Both the position numbers and the translations under genes were made by a program. The notes under the pieces were generated by a model, which was not told the origin of the DNA, did no database searches, and saw nothing but the letters and a program-made list of their open reading frames with translations. From contig OU612069.1 of NCBI GenBank assembly GCA_914767715.1, forward strand, positions 22,625,387-22,689,386: a DNA stretch of 64,000 bases. The letters are read 5' to 3'. Below, one piece after another: positions 37,197-48,215 of the stretch (its first letter is position 1; each line of letters opens with the position of its first letter). Origin of the DNA: Membranipora membranacea (Eukaryota; Bryozoa; Gymnolaemata; Cheilostomatida; Membraniporidae).

Positions 37197-38084
37197 GGTG
37201 AGATACTCAGTAGTGTGTAGGTAACTGAGAACAGTCAGAAACTAACCCATGTGCTTCAATATGAACTGTGATATTCCATCAAAATACCTCGGGTTGTTCA
37301 ATATGTGCATTAATATCAATGTGCGAGTAACCGCTAAGATAGGGCATTTACGGTAACAAATATGGTCATCACATGGGAACACACAGAAGTTGGATCTTCA
37401 TATCTCACGTGGTATGTTTGTATAGAGATTTGGTGACATCATTTGATAAGTATTATATTTATTTTTGGTACTATTGTAGTGACTACTGGAATAAATATAA
37501 TACAAGACTTTGGTAAACTGAAGGGGAGGGTACAAACCCAAAATATTATCCTGATAAGTGACAAATATTGATTGCATTTGAACATAGCCTCAATCACCAA
37601 ACCCACACAGAGCGGAGTCAGGGTCCAAGAACCCAAGCCAATGCTGTGCAGCTTTAGGTAGGCCAAACTTAGGGCTTTGTAAGAGTATTGATTGTTTTTT
37701 TGCTCCTTATAGAGTGTAAGGTAGATATATATGTTCATGATTGCTCGACAAACTGACCATGGACACCCCAAAATTAAGTCAAGGTGCTATTTTGAATAAA
37801 ACACGAACCCTAGCATAGACAGAGTTCAACTTGATATGAAATTTTGATTTAGCCTCACTCGAAATCGCAAAAAGGATGCTTAATTGACTTGCCAGTTTCA
37901 AAATTCAAATCGTAGACGTCAATGTTTATGTGAGCCACTGGGCATCAGAAATATAACCATAAGTTCAGGACCGTTGACTTGAAGTTGTCCTTCCTGGCAA
38001 AACGGTGAGCCATCGGAAGGCAGTATTTGTAAGGAGTAATAGTGATATTTTTGCACTACTGGAGTAGATGAATAATAAAAATAT

Positions 38085-41000
38085 CTAGCTAAGTCGGCTC
38101 TGTGATATATCATGTCTACTGGATGATGTCATAGCTCTAGATAAAAGCTCGGACACGTCGGCGTTCTCCTCTCGCCTTTTCTCAAACCTCTGCTTTATAA
38201 GACCTCTCATGTAAGTAAAGATGAAGAAGAAAACAGCGTTTCCTGTAAACAAAAACAAACCAATAAAAGATTATTTCAAAGAAAAAGATTTGGCTTATGT
38301 TTTGGAGCCAATTTTGATGCGGAACTATTATGGTTGTGCCAAATAGCATAAGGTTGAATTCAGCTATCCAGAATCTTTTGCCGACACTTCACCTGCAATT
38401 TGTGAAACAGCCATGGAATGTGCGAAGGAATGATACAAAGAAGACATTTAATTCAGACAGCTTTGCTAACAGGTGAATGTTTTGTTGCATTAGTTAAATA
38501 TGCAGAAGGAATGAGAACGCCCCGAGAGCACAGTCAAACGGATCTGAGGCTATGAAAAGTAGAGATTTAAAATATCAATGCTTCTGGCCCCAGCTATTTA
38601 TGGGACATCTAAAGATTCATCAAAACCTCTTACTGGTATTGAGATAGATCAAGTAAGATCCAATTGCCTGCTTTCCATTTGCCACCTGACCAGTGGAAGT
38701 TAGCAAATAGAAAGCGGGGGGGGGGGGCGAGCAGGCTCTAAATGCAGGTTGATGGACCAAACTTGGTCTAGTCGCTACCAAACTTGGTAGCTAAATGAAT
38801 CTACTCATCCAGTGAAAACAGGATCATTATCAATCTAGGCCAATTTAGTTAACAAACTTGATTGTAAACTTTTAATATTATCAAAGTCCCAAAAGTAGAG
38901 CAAGAAAAATCCTTTTCGAACATGTTGATGAAGCGAGCGATAAGACAACCATTTGATCACCCATAATGCTAGAGTAGAAATTGTCTTTGGGTTGTCACTT
39001 CGAATTTTATACTGCTGCCCCTCGGAGAATTGTGATCTCTTTGAATGATGTACAGCTCAAAGATAATAATTGAGGCTTCAATTTCACCTTGTGGGCAAAT
39101 AATTGGTACAAACTTATTTTCAAAATCAGTCACTGTTTCAGCTAGATAATTAATTTCATGCCCTGATTTTGGCGTTCAGTTTGTGCAAAATATTTGTTCC
39201 AATGTGACAATGCTAAGATTGCAGCCTCATTTTGTTAGCTTTGAGCTACACAGTATTCAATAAACACACATTTGCCTGAGTGGCAGCAGTGGTTTAAGTT
39301 CAAGTCCAAGTGCCCAAGTTTAGAACAACCAAAGGAAAAATTAACTTTTTTGAATTTTATATGCGATTTTTTAACTGATGCAGCTTTTTCTTTTATTTTC
39401 TCTAATTATGTGCCGTACATTCAATGCTATCAACCTACCACAGGATATATTAGATTTAGGCAAAAACAAACTTCTAACTTCAAATTACTTGGGCTACACA
39501 GATTATTTCATGCACTAAGCGGCTACATGTTGAGTATATAAGCCTGACACTTGATAACAAAGGTGTCTTGCCAAGCCCCCCCCCCACAACAAGACTTGTT
39601 AAGACAGGCTACATGACCACAAGCTTACCTGGTTACTATTTGGCTGTACCTGTTTCCGTTTCTGATTTGATATAAGCCAGCGATTTACAATCATCATTCT
39701 GATTTGTGTGAATACTAGATACCCAAGAGTTGAACCTGCAATCATTGGGTGTTAGGATAACAGGGAGTATGTGATTAGGTGAGATCAAGTTTGATCCGAA
39801 TGCCTGCATTCCAATCGCTCCCTTCCACTTGTCACGGCCAGTGGAGGGGGAGCAACTCCAAACATGGGCAAATGGACCAAACTTGGTTTAGATAGGGAGT
39901 TTGGGACATGGACCAAATTCCCTGTCTAGATTAGGTAGTGAGAAATCAACATCAGCTACAACCTACAACCTTATGGTTAAAACACATTTAGCGGTTGTAA
40001 TGCCAGCGGTTTGCACAGCTTCGCCATTGTTAACATATACGCTGAGAACAGCCTCACCTGATCCTCAGTTGATTGATCAGCAGATGCAACCTCTGAGTGC
40101 AGAGCGGTTTTGTAGACACCACATTACTAACATATAAGACCATGTGTATATAAAAACTAATTGAGGATCTGCTAAGGTTACAACCTCTGTCAGTGTGTTT
40201 AGACCATAAGGTTGTGAATGAGCAATCATTTTATTATAGTGGGGTCCATGAGCCTGCATTTTAAGGTGGTTCGCCTTGGCATGTCGCGCCGTGTCACAAA
40301 GACTAGTGCAGGCTGATAGATCAAACTAGGGGATCCCACAAGCAAAATCACAGTCATTGAGCGTCAAACTGGGTGCACAATTATAACGGTAATATGGCAA
40401 TAGAGCAAGAAGGGAAATAGTGCTGGGTGCACAAAATAGAATTCACTTTTCAATAATTGCATGATTGCTTTGATTTTCAGTAGCAGAATCGACGGTGCTT
40501 GCATACTTGTGAGAATCAACAAAAACTTACCAAATATAACGCAGAGGAATACCATAGCGTTATATGACATAACGGCTAACATGAGAACATATCCGACAGC
40601 TAGCTGTAGCATCATAACTATAGTCTGTAGTATGTGTATTTTTAGTCTGAAACAGAGTAATTTTATTTCATCCAATGGTGCAGTCGGGAGCAAGGTTTGG
40701 GCTATGCTATTTTGACCTAAAGTGTGTTACTGATGAATTTAACCAAGCCTGGGACATCATTATAATACTTCAATTGAGTTACTGAGTCCCATATAGAAAT
40801 CAATCAACTATCCAGATAATAGACAACTCATCACACAACTATATAGTGTAGCCTTTGAAATCTGTCATACTGAAGTTATTTGTTACTGCTCTGATAGGAT
40901 ACAGTATGTCTATCATTATTTAGCCTACTCTTGAAACAGGAACCAGATGTGAAGACATCTGGTCAGGGCTCTACCCTGGGATAAGCAAGCACTCCTTTGC

Positions 41001-42362
41001 GACTAAAGCTTCACTCATGTTAGTTAGTACCCCATATTTTGTAGGTCACTCCTAATGCAAAGACTTAATGTAAAGTCTAGATTCAAGACAACAAAGTCCA
41101 AACAATGACTGGAATATTGATTCAGAGCAAGAAAATGATCATTTCAACAACACCCTTACCTGTGTTTCTTGATGTGATCATTGCTCGGGGGTATCATGAG
41201 AGCCCGTAACAATGGTGAGGTTTCTGTAACTGGGACCGTGGTACTGAGGTTAACTGGATCGGACAATCTATACAGCGTTAGGTAGTCATTCAGAGTTCTG
41301 GAGATCTCTAAATAAAGCACCATCCCGAGTACAGCGAAACACATACCGCATAACTCTGCAGGGAGAGAATATAATATCACACATAATGATATAATATATT
41401 AAGATCAGGTAGGGTGGGACACCCTCCCACTCACCCTGTTAAGATGGACCACAGCTAATATTTCTGTTGTTAATAGAGTTGATTGTTACAAGTTGTGTTA
41501 AAATCTGGATCTACGTGGTTAGTACAGGGTGCATGGAAGCCAATATAGACTAGGCTTTATGGAGTATATTAGATAATAAAACCAGACATCTAGCCTTTGC
41601 ACACAAACAACTCAAACACACCATATTTATAAGGTCAGTGAGTCACTACGGGCAATATATACACACATCAACTGGACTGCAGCATGATTGAGTTATAACA
41701 AACAGTGATAAGGAATGGTGTTACATATGTTAAACAAGTTACTCCAGGCAACACATTGTGATAGCATGTTGTGTTACTTAGTCTTCCTTGTTGCCTCAAT
41801 TTGTAATCAGATGAATCGAGTTATAATGTGTCATTGTAACCTTACGGAAAACAAGATGTTGTAGCTATTTTTTATTCTCTAAAGCTACGAAAGTGTGTTT
41901 AGATAGAAATTTGTTGATTCATACTAAGGATTGAATGAATTACAAGATATCCAGGGTTGTTTTGGCAGTCTAAATAGTTCAATAAGATGATCATGAGATT
42001 CAATTTTCTTATCAAAAGGAGACAGAGTCTTAAAAACCAGGGAACGTGGTTGAGCATGGTATACTGCAGCATATATGGTTGCATACCCATATTATGTTAC
42101 CCATCATGTCCTCTGAAAAACTTAGGACCTACATTATTATTGAAAAAAGAGAGTCATCATGCATTTGAGAGTGAGGAAAACTCTCCTATTCCTCTAGGAC
42201 ACTGCTCCGCCCCAAACCAAAACGGACCATTAGTTATAATTAAACTGTTATATTATTCATCTTTCACCTACCTCCTGCGCTGGTGCTATTCCAGTTCTTA
42301 AACAAGAAATCAGGCATTTTGTTATTAAACTCAAAGAACAGGAACATATAAAAAGGCTCCAT
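38085..42362 (-). CDS. SLC31A2: CTR-family copper transporter, SLC31A2-like, 4 exons
   Basis: Membrane protein of the CTR/SLC31 family, which forms trimeric Cu(I) channels; CTR2-type members are mainly endolysosomal. Exons: 42362-42272, 41355-41160, 40646-40531, 38242-38085. They total 561 nt (186 residues) with consistent phases. The N-terminus (MEPFYMFLFFEFNNKMPDF) is short and lacks the clustered methionine motifs of CTR1. TM1 is in exon 2 (about 31-47). It is followed by a loop of about 50 residues rich in Ser, Thr and Pro. TM2 (about 103-124) contains the family signature M-x3-M at 118-122 within GYVLMLAVMSYN, very close to vertebrate CTR2. TM3 starts at about 126. The usual GxxxG in TM3 is not conserved (GNAVF at 135-139). 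The C-terminal tail is charged (RGLIKQRFEKRREE) and has no His-Cys-His end. Assignment to CTR2 rather than CTR1 rests on TM2 similarity and the short N-terminus. Confidence 0.88.
38644..38775. repeat. GATCAAG-family foldback, copy 2
   Basis: The left end TAGATCAAGTAAGATCCAAT with TGCCTGC is inverted at the right as TAAATGCAGG, then GGACCAAACTTGGTCTAG. A run of about thirteen Gs lies inside. It lies in the last intron of the copper-transporter gene. Confidence 0.6.
39783..39895. repeat. GATCAAG-family foldback, copy 3
   Basis: The left end GATCAAGTTTGATCCGAATG with CCTGCATTCC is inverted at the right as GGGCAAATGGACCAAACTTG. An inner hairpin pairs CTCCCTTCCACT with AGTGGAGGGGGAG. It lies in the same intron as copy 2. 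Confidence 0.6.
41406..41438. mobile_element. 33-bp palindrome with 7-bp duplication, copy 2
   Basis: The sequence begins CAGGTAGGGTGGGA and ends TCCCACTCACCCTG. It is an imperfect palindrome closely related to the perfect one at 4132-4163. The direct repeat TTAAGAT lies immediately outside both ends (41399-41405 and 41439-41445). It lies in the second intron of the copper-transporter gene. Confidence 0.65.
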
Positions 42363-43460
42363 GATGGTCTGTTTTGTTGGCTGTTCTTCTTCAGACTCTC
42401 AGCCTGTTGTTATGACTGACTTCCCACTTCAGACTGTCAGTGCATGTGGCTGCTTGTTGAATTTCTTCACAGGGTTCTGTATTCTGTGGAATAAAAACAT
42501 TGTTCGATAACAGTAGGCTTGTGTAGATGTGGCAAACAGCAGCTGACAAATATGATCCTATCTAAATGGTGCTCTAACGGGTCCTTGATCCGGAGACTTA
42601 GGTAGTGACCCTATTCCCCACCCCGTCGTAACCGGCTACTCTTTCTTCAAATAGGCGAAGGGAGATATTCATACTGAGTGCAAGAACACAGTTGACCTCT
42701 TGCATATATGGTACTGATCTGAACCTGGCTAGCATGAATGGCTTTCCAGTGCCCGATCAGAGATGGAAATCGAACCTGGACCATATGATCACAAATCTGT
42801 TCAGTTTGGACACTCATTCAATCGAATTCATCATAGTCCTATTTCGATAGTACCTTCCCTGTAGGCTATGTTAAAGGAACAACACACTTCTGATTTCTGG
42901 TTTGGCAGCCAATGGAGCACAGAAAAATGTATGCAGATACAAAAACTCCTTATTTGTAACTTTTTTCTGCTCAAATATGCACTCAAAATAGAAATTATGC
43001 ATCTCCAACAAGAGATAAGACAACTAGAATAATTGTGTGGTACCTCAACGCAACACATGCACACACTCTTACAGTGAATTTAATTTGTTAAAAGCCTGAA
43101 CATAGACTACTCACCTGTGGTTACCTGTAGCCTTATTATTTTCAAAGTGACTTAATTGACTGAGAGTATGAGTACAAGTTAAGGACATGAGGTTTCTATT
43201 GTGAGGGACCAGGAAAAATGAGAAGGGAACTGACCAAGTGATTCTCCTGCGAGAATACAGTTCTCTGCGTCTTAGAAGATAATAGTCTGCAGGCAGAAGG
43301 ATTTGTGAATGAATCTTAGTGAAACTTTGTGATGCAAACTATGTTACTCTCATCACTCATGCAGTCATTATGATGATGTGTCACATACTAATCCTACTAT
43401 ACTGATGATGTCAATCAAGTCCAAACCTGGATCTTTTGGCAATGATTGTTTGACTCCCAG
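42363..43460. other. Upstream region of the copper transporter with a SINE-like stretch
   Basis: The 5' flank of the minus-strand transporter. At about 42745-42790 the minus strand has a tRNA B-box-like GGTTCGATTTCC, and downstream (on the minus strand, to about 42570) comes a body with AGCCAGGTTCAGATCAG. This resembles a decayed tRNA-derived SINE, but I see no clear A box or poly(A) tail. Confidence 0.35.
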
Positions 43461-43606
43461 ACAAATGTTGGTAAATGTAGTCAAATGTTGGCAGTCAAAT
43501 GTTGGCAGCTAAAATGTTGGCAGTCAAATGTTGGTAGTCAAATGTTGGCAGTCAAATGTTGGCAGTCAAATGTTGGCAGCTAAATTTGAGGCAGTCAAAT
43601 GTTGCT
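43461..43606. repeat. Tandem repeat of about 14 bp, roughly 9 units
   Basis: Variants of TCAAATGTTGGCAG repeat head to tail, with an occasional GTAGTC or GCTAAA junction. The array ends just before the left target duplication of the large foldback element at 43624. Confidence 0.9.
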
Positions 43607-44803
43607 AAAGACCAGGTTTTGGACATGGGCCCCTGGGACTTACATGTCTTTACTTTGCCAATGTCCACTATCAACCACCCAAAAAACACCAAACAGGGTA
43701 AGACACAAAATTTTTTTTTTACAACCTACCCTGAAATCTCTCACACTAACTCACTCCTCCTTCCTCTTTCATTTGCTTCAGGTTTAAAGTTTCTAGCACA
43801 AACAGAGCTGACTTTATGGACCAGAGAAAAAAATTGTTCCACAAAATCTGAGAAGGCTGAAACGGCTGCATGAGTATTGACATCCCCTCATGATTATTGT
43901 ACTTTTTTTTTTTATTTTACTAAATTAGTTCTTTTTACACTCATATATTATGATTTCTCATAGTTTATTAGAAGCTTAAAAATTAATGAAAATAATTTAG
44001 AGCTCATATATGAGTGTAAAAAGAACCAATTTAATGAAATAAAAAAAAAGTACAATAATCATGTGGGCATTACAAAATAAAGTACACCTATGCTGTAGTA
44101 TGTTGGCTAGGCCTAGGCCCTGGGGGCCGATGTCAGGGAGACATGTCCCAAGAGACCTATGAGAGTTGTATAACAAAAGGCCTTTTGTTTGGTGAACAAA
44201 GGAGTACAATGGCAGGCAAAGTTTGCATGTCTGAATACATGTTGGATGTGTGTGCTTGCATGCTGGGGAGCGTGTATGGTAGCCTCAACTCTCCACTTTG
44301 ATACACTCATTTGTGGGTAAACACAATCCACCCGCTGCTACAATTATGTAGGAAACACTGGTAAAGGGTATTTTACAACTGTACTTTATTTCGTAATGGG
44401 ATGTCAATACTCATGCAGCCATTTCAGCCTACTCAGATTTTGTGGAACAATTTTTTTCTCTGGTCCATAAAGTCAGCTCTGTTTATGCTAGAAACTTCAA
44501 ACCTGAAGCAAATGAAAGAGGAAGGAGGAGTGAGTTAGTGTGAGAGATTTCAAGGTAGGTTGTAAAAATTTTTTTTTGTGTCTTACCCTGTTTGGTGTTT
44601 TTTGCATACTTGCCAACCTGTACGCATAAAGCGTTTATGAACGCTTATTTGACACTAATTGAGTTTTAAACGCAAAACGCTAGCTGTACGCATTCATGGT
44701 TTTTCAAACACCTATTCATCTAATTAGGTAATCAAAAACGCATCTTTAGTGTTTGCTTCAGTTTACTTGCATAATCTTGTCATTGTTGATTGATAGTCTA
44801 AAC

Positions 44804-46447
44804 CATAGGTGGGCAACCTTTTTTTGAAAAAGGCCACATTTTACGCAGGCTCAGCTCAAAAGGCCTCAACACATATTTCAAACATAAATTTGGAATGTGA
44901 GGTATATTTTGGCTCTGTATGTTTTGCACAAACGAAATCAGAATATGTGTCAATAAAAACTGTAGTATGTTGCGAAAAAAAATTGACTGCATGAGCTCAA
45001 ACAAAATATTAATATTTATCTAATCTTCTGTGAAGTTTTGTGACATTAAGCTACAATTATAATCTTTCATGTGTTTGACCAAAGGACAAGGGGAAAATTT
45101 CAATTAGGCTTGTCGAATGAAGGAACTCTGTCACATTTCAGATAAAATTCCGGAGCACTTGTAACATGACAACTTTTTGTTACAAATCTTACTGCATAAG
45201 CTTAAACTAAATAATTTAATATTTATCTTATCTTCTGAAGTTTCGTGACATTAAGTTAAATTTACAATTTATCTTAGTTAAAAGTGGTTGAGCAAAGGGC
45301 AAGGGGAAATTTTTCATATATGCCTGTCTAACATTCTTGAGCACTTTTAAGATGACATTCTACATCCAAAAGTTACGAAAGGATATTTTTGTTTTCACTG
45401 TTTTGGGTTATTTTTTGCAAATTGAAGCTCTTGTAAATGTAGTCTACACTAGTACTGTTATAATGTTTTGTAAAGTATGGCTTGGGAATTCCCTTGATAC
45501 GTTAACATGTATGTAGCCTAACTACATGCATGATGCAGAATGGCAAATATTATGAAACTCAAACTAAGGATTGTGCTTACATAGGGGTATGCATTACTCT
45601 CGTCACCCACTTTTTTCTTCTTTTTTTTAAAAGTGGCGTTATGACAAAGCCTGCTATGCATGCTTTGACATCCACATCAGGAAAACAAATGAATAAGTAA
45701 TTTTTTTTTTAGACAAAAGGCCGCAATAAGGCCGCAAAAGATTACTCATTAGGCCGCACCGGCAAAAAGGCCGCAGGTTGCCCAGGGTGGGCAACCTTGT
45801 TATGAAAAAGGCCACATTTTATGGAGTTTCAACTCGAAAGGCCGCAAAATATCTGTCAAGCCCAAAGTTGGAACAGGAGTAACAATTCTGGCAATTCTTT
45901 TGGATATACTACAACAGATTAAGGCATATAAACTGCAAAATGTTGCAGGAAACATAGGCTCAACAGAGTTACTGGTTCATCTAATCTTCCGATGTTTTGT
46001 GGTGTCATGCTTCTCGTGATTTGATTGTATACATGACTATATCCCTGTGTTTCGTGTGTATGGCACAGGGCAGGGTGGGTGCGGAGGGGTGCTGTAGCGC
46101 CCTCCCGCAAGGGGGAAATTTTCGCAAATGCTTGTGAAATAAGAGGCAATTTTTCTGTTCTGAGTTAATTTGAAAATATAGCACTGAAAAGTAGTTTGCA
46201 ACAGCATAGTTATGATATTTTTGTAAAGAATTGCTTTGGAAGCGAAGCTATAAATGCCTAATACAGAATGGCCACCATACATGAAAATTGTGATATCAGA
46301 GTGCTTTGTATACTTGTATATCTACATAACAAAACAGGAATTAAAATTAATGCGTAAAAACTTTTACAGGCAAAAGGCCGCAATTAGGCCGCAAAATATT
46401 ACCCATTAGGCCGCACTGGCAAAAAGTCCGCAAGTTGCCCACAGCTG
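44804..46447. mobile_element. Inner hAT-like element (layer 3), head-to-tail dimer
   Basis: The left terminus CATAGGTGGGCAACCT and the inverse right terminus CAGCTGTGGGCAAC are flanked by a perfect 8-bp duplication GTCTAAAC (44796-44803 and 46448-46455). Inside are two related units in the same orientation, 44804 to about 45789 and about 45783-46447. Each opens with GTGGGCAACCTT...AAAAAGGCCACATTTTA and closes with AGGCCGCA repeats and a TTGCCCA end. The units share about 7 bp at the junction with no duplication between them. Confidence 0.87.
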
Positions 46448-46644
46448 GTCTAAACAATGAGTAACTCCTTGGTCTAAAACTCTGGTCTTACCTTCAGAAA
46501 ACAATTGTGTTAATTTTATATGGACTTTTTACCTGTTCAAGTCTTAATTGAGTCAACTTACAACTTTTATTTAATGAGAGTAACAAAGTTGCCCAGCTCC
46601 TTGTTGGGGTGTCCCAGTGTTTCAAGGGCAACCAGGGATTCAAA

Positions 46645-46669
46645 TAGCCTGTCTTGTTAAGACAGGCTA
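46645..46669. mobile_element. 25-bp palindromic insertion with 9-bp duplication
   Basis: Arms TAGCCTGTCTT and AAGACAGGCTA surround the centre GTT. They are flanked by GGATTCAAA (46636-46644) and GGTTTCAAA (46670-46678), equal at 8 of 9 positions. The related repeat at 4945-5012 has only one GGTTTCAAA and no palindrome, so it shows the state before insertion. It lies inside layer 2. Confidence 0.65.
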
Positions 46670-47537
46670 GGTTTCAAACAACTTCTCATTGATTATCAGC
46701 AGATTGCACCTTACGCATAGGGAAAAGGACAAGTATTGAGCGATCTGCATTGCTAAGCTACCAAGGACTACGTTCTGTGATAAAAGCCCTTTTCACGCAT
46801 ATGGCGAAAAATTTTTTGGGGCAATTTCTGGTCATTTAAGGCACCCTGGAGTTTGTAAGCATTTTCAAGCATTTTGCAAATTTTTGTAAGCATTTTGGAA
46901 AAATTAGGTTGGCAAGTCTGGTTTTTTTTGAGTTTGATAGTGGACATTGGCCAAGTAAAGACATGTAAGTCCCAGGGGCCCATGGTTTTGGAGTAGACCT
47001 GTGATTAAGTCACTTCTTCACTTTCAGTAATACCAACAATAAATCACACAGGACAGATGACTAGACTTCATAATGTTATTACAAGCCTAGTAACTTTATT
47101 TACTTACTTACTAACTAGTAGTCTCGTTATTTATGTCAAAGTGAGTGCACTTTCAGTCTTCTTTCTTTCTACTTGTAGTGTTCTTGATGACAAATATCTC
47201 GGTCTTAGTTCTATGGCAACCTTACCCTGTCTCTGTGCCAGCAGCAAGCACTTAGTATATGAGCTACCTTGGATATAGGCAGACTAGATTTATTTTTATG
47301 TAGTCACTAGACTAGCACTTTTTTTTACCACTAACAATCTTGTGATCCGAGGTACTACCTGAGCCAATAGTCACATGACTACCATGTGACTTTCTGATGA
47401 ATTCAGGAAAGACAACTTCCAAAAAACATTTACAGGAATGAGCAGGCAATTCCCAAAAAAACTGGTCAGTTTTAAATATTAAATAACTTAACCATTAGTT
47501 GTTGCTGGGGCTAAGGAGAAGGTTATTGAATGTAAAT

Positions 47538-47606
47538 TGGGGGGGGGGGGCGTCGAGCGAGGGGCAAAAGTCTGGGGGGCTCAGACTAGGGGGGGGGGAG
47601 GGGAGA
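47538..47606 (+). repeat. G-rich tract
   Basis: Several G runs of 6 to 10 bases (ten near 47540, six near 47573, nine near 47590) lie within 70 bp on the plus strand. The pattern could form a G-quadruplex in vitro; no function is implied. Confidence 0.7.
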
Positions 47607-48175
47607 AGCTGTTATTAGTTCATTGCTGAATTGATCGGTTGATGCAACAGCAATGTTTCAGGATACTTCAGGATAGCCGAATCTAAAAAAAATTAAAAGT
47701 TTAAGTACAGACAGCATTATAGATTTTTCTCAATCATACGATACGATGTGGCCTTACTTGGGTCAGTCTTTCTATAAAATAGTCTGACAAGTATTAGTCT
47801 CATAAAATTAGGGTGCCTAAAGATAGTGGTTTTGGGTGAAGTATACAGCAACAATATGTTGAGGTTTAACTGGTGATGGTTGTTGTTTAGAAAGTTTTGG
47901 GAAGTGATTATACTATGATATGTTGTAGTATATAATATGATGGCGCTTGGATGACGTGGCTTTGGCATTGATGATGACATGATGCTAGTGGTTGCCTTGA
48001 GTAAGGTCACAGGGATTTTGAATATAAATTTAGCCACCAGAGGAGGAAGGGGTATGAGGCGTTATGGTACGTAGAGATAGATTGTCTTGGCACAAACAAC
48101 CCGCAGCTGTTACACTGACTGTTTCCTCTGGCAAAGCTATCTAGGAAGGCTCGCTTTACTCAACATCTTAAACTA

Positions 48176-48215
48176 ATATAATATAATGTAATATAATATA
48201 ATATAATTTATTGTC
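48176..48215. repeat. AT microsatellite
   Basis: A repeated ATAAT/ATATA pattern of about 40 bp, followed by further AT-rich sequence to about 48260. Confidence 0.8.

Larger units (their letters stand above)
44605..46920. mobile_element. Middle hAT-like element (layer 2), inserted in layer 1
   Basis: Terminal inverted repeats CATACTTGCCAACCT (left) and CAGACTTGCCAACCT (right, reversed) match at 14 of 15 positions. The flanking 8-mers are GTTTTTTG (44597-44604) and GTTTTTTT (46921-46928). The uninterrupted left arm of layer 1 supplies the empty site and shows that this unit interrupts the right arm. It has no coding capacity of its own and is itself interrupted by layer 3. Confidence 0.8.
43624..46984. 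mobile_element. Outer hAT-like foldback element (layer 1)
   Basis: Long terminal inverted repeats begin CATGGGCCCCTGGGACTTAC at 43624 and the exact inverse ends at 46984. The left arm extends to about 43888. Its right counterpart is 44397-44604 plus 46921-46984, split by a later insertion. The 8-bp duplication GTTTTGGA is perfect (43616-43623 and 46985-46992). A second palindrome (about 43889-44065, arms with TTCTTTTTACACTCATATAT) lies inside. No transposase is recognisable. CA/TG ends and 8-bp duplications fit hAT-type mobilisation; the superfamily is inference. Confidence 0.85.

Noticed and set aside
43461-43606. Short repeat array with apparent spacing
   Set aside because: About 14-bp units with small indels, no spacers; an ordinary tandem repeat.
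43556-43873. 105-codon open frame in the left arm of the large foldback element
   Set aside because: It begins in the minisatellite and runs through the terminal inverted repeat; the same arm in inverse has no equivalent frame and no domain is visible.
47717-48037. 106-codon minus-strand frame
   Set aside because: No homology that I recognise, low-complexity Asn/Thr/Ser composition, no splice or promoter context.
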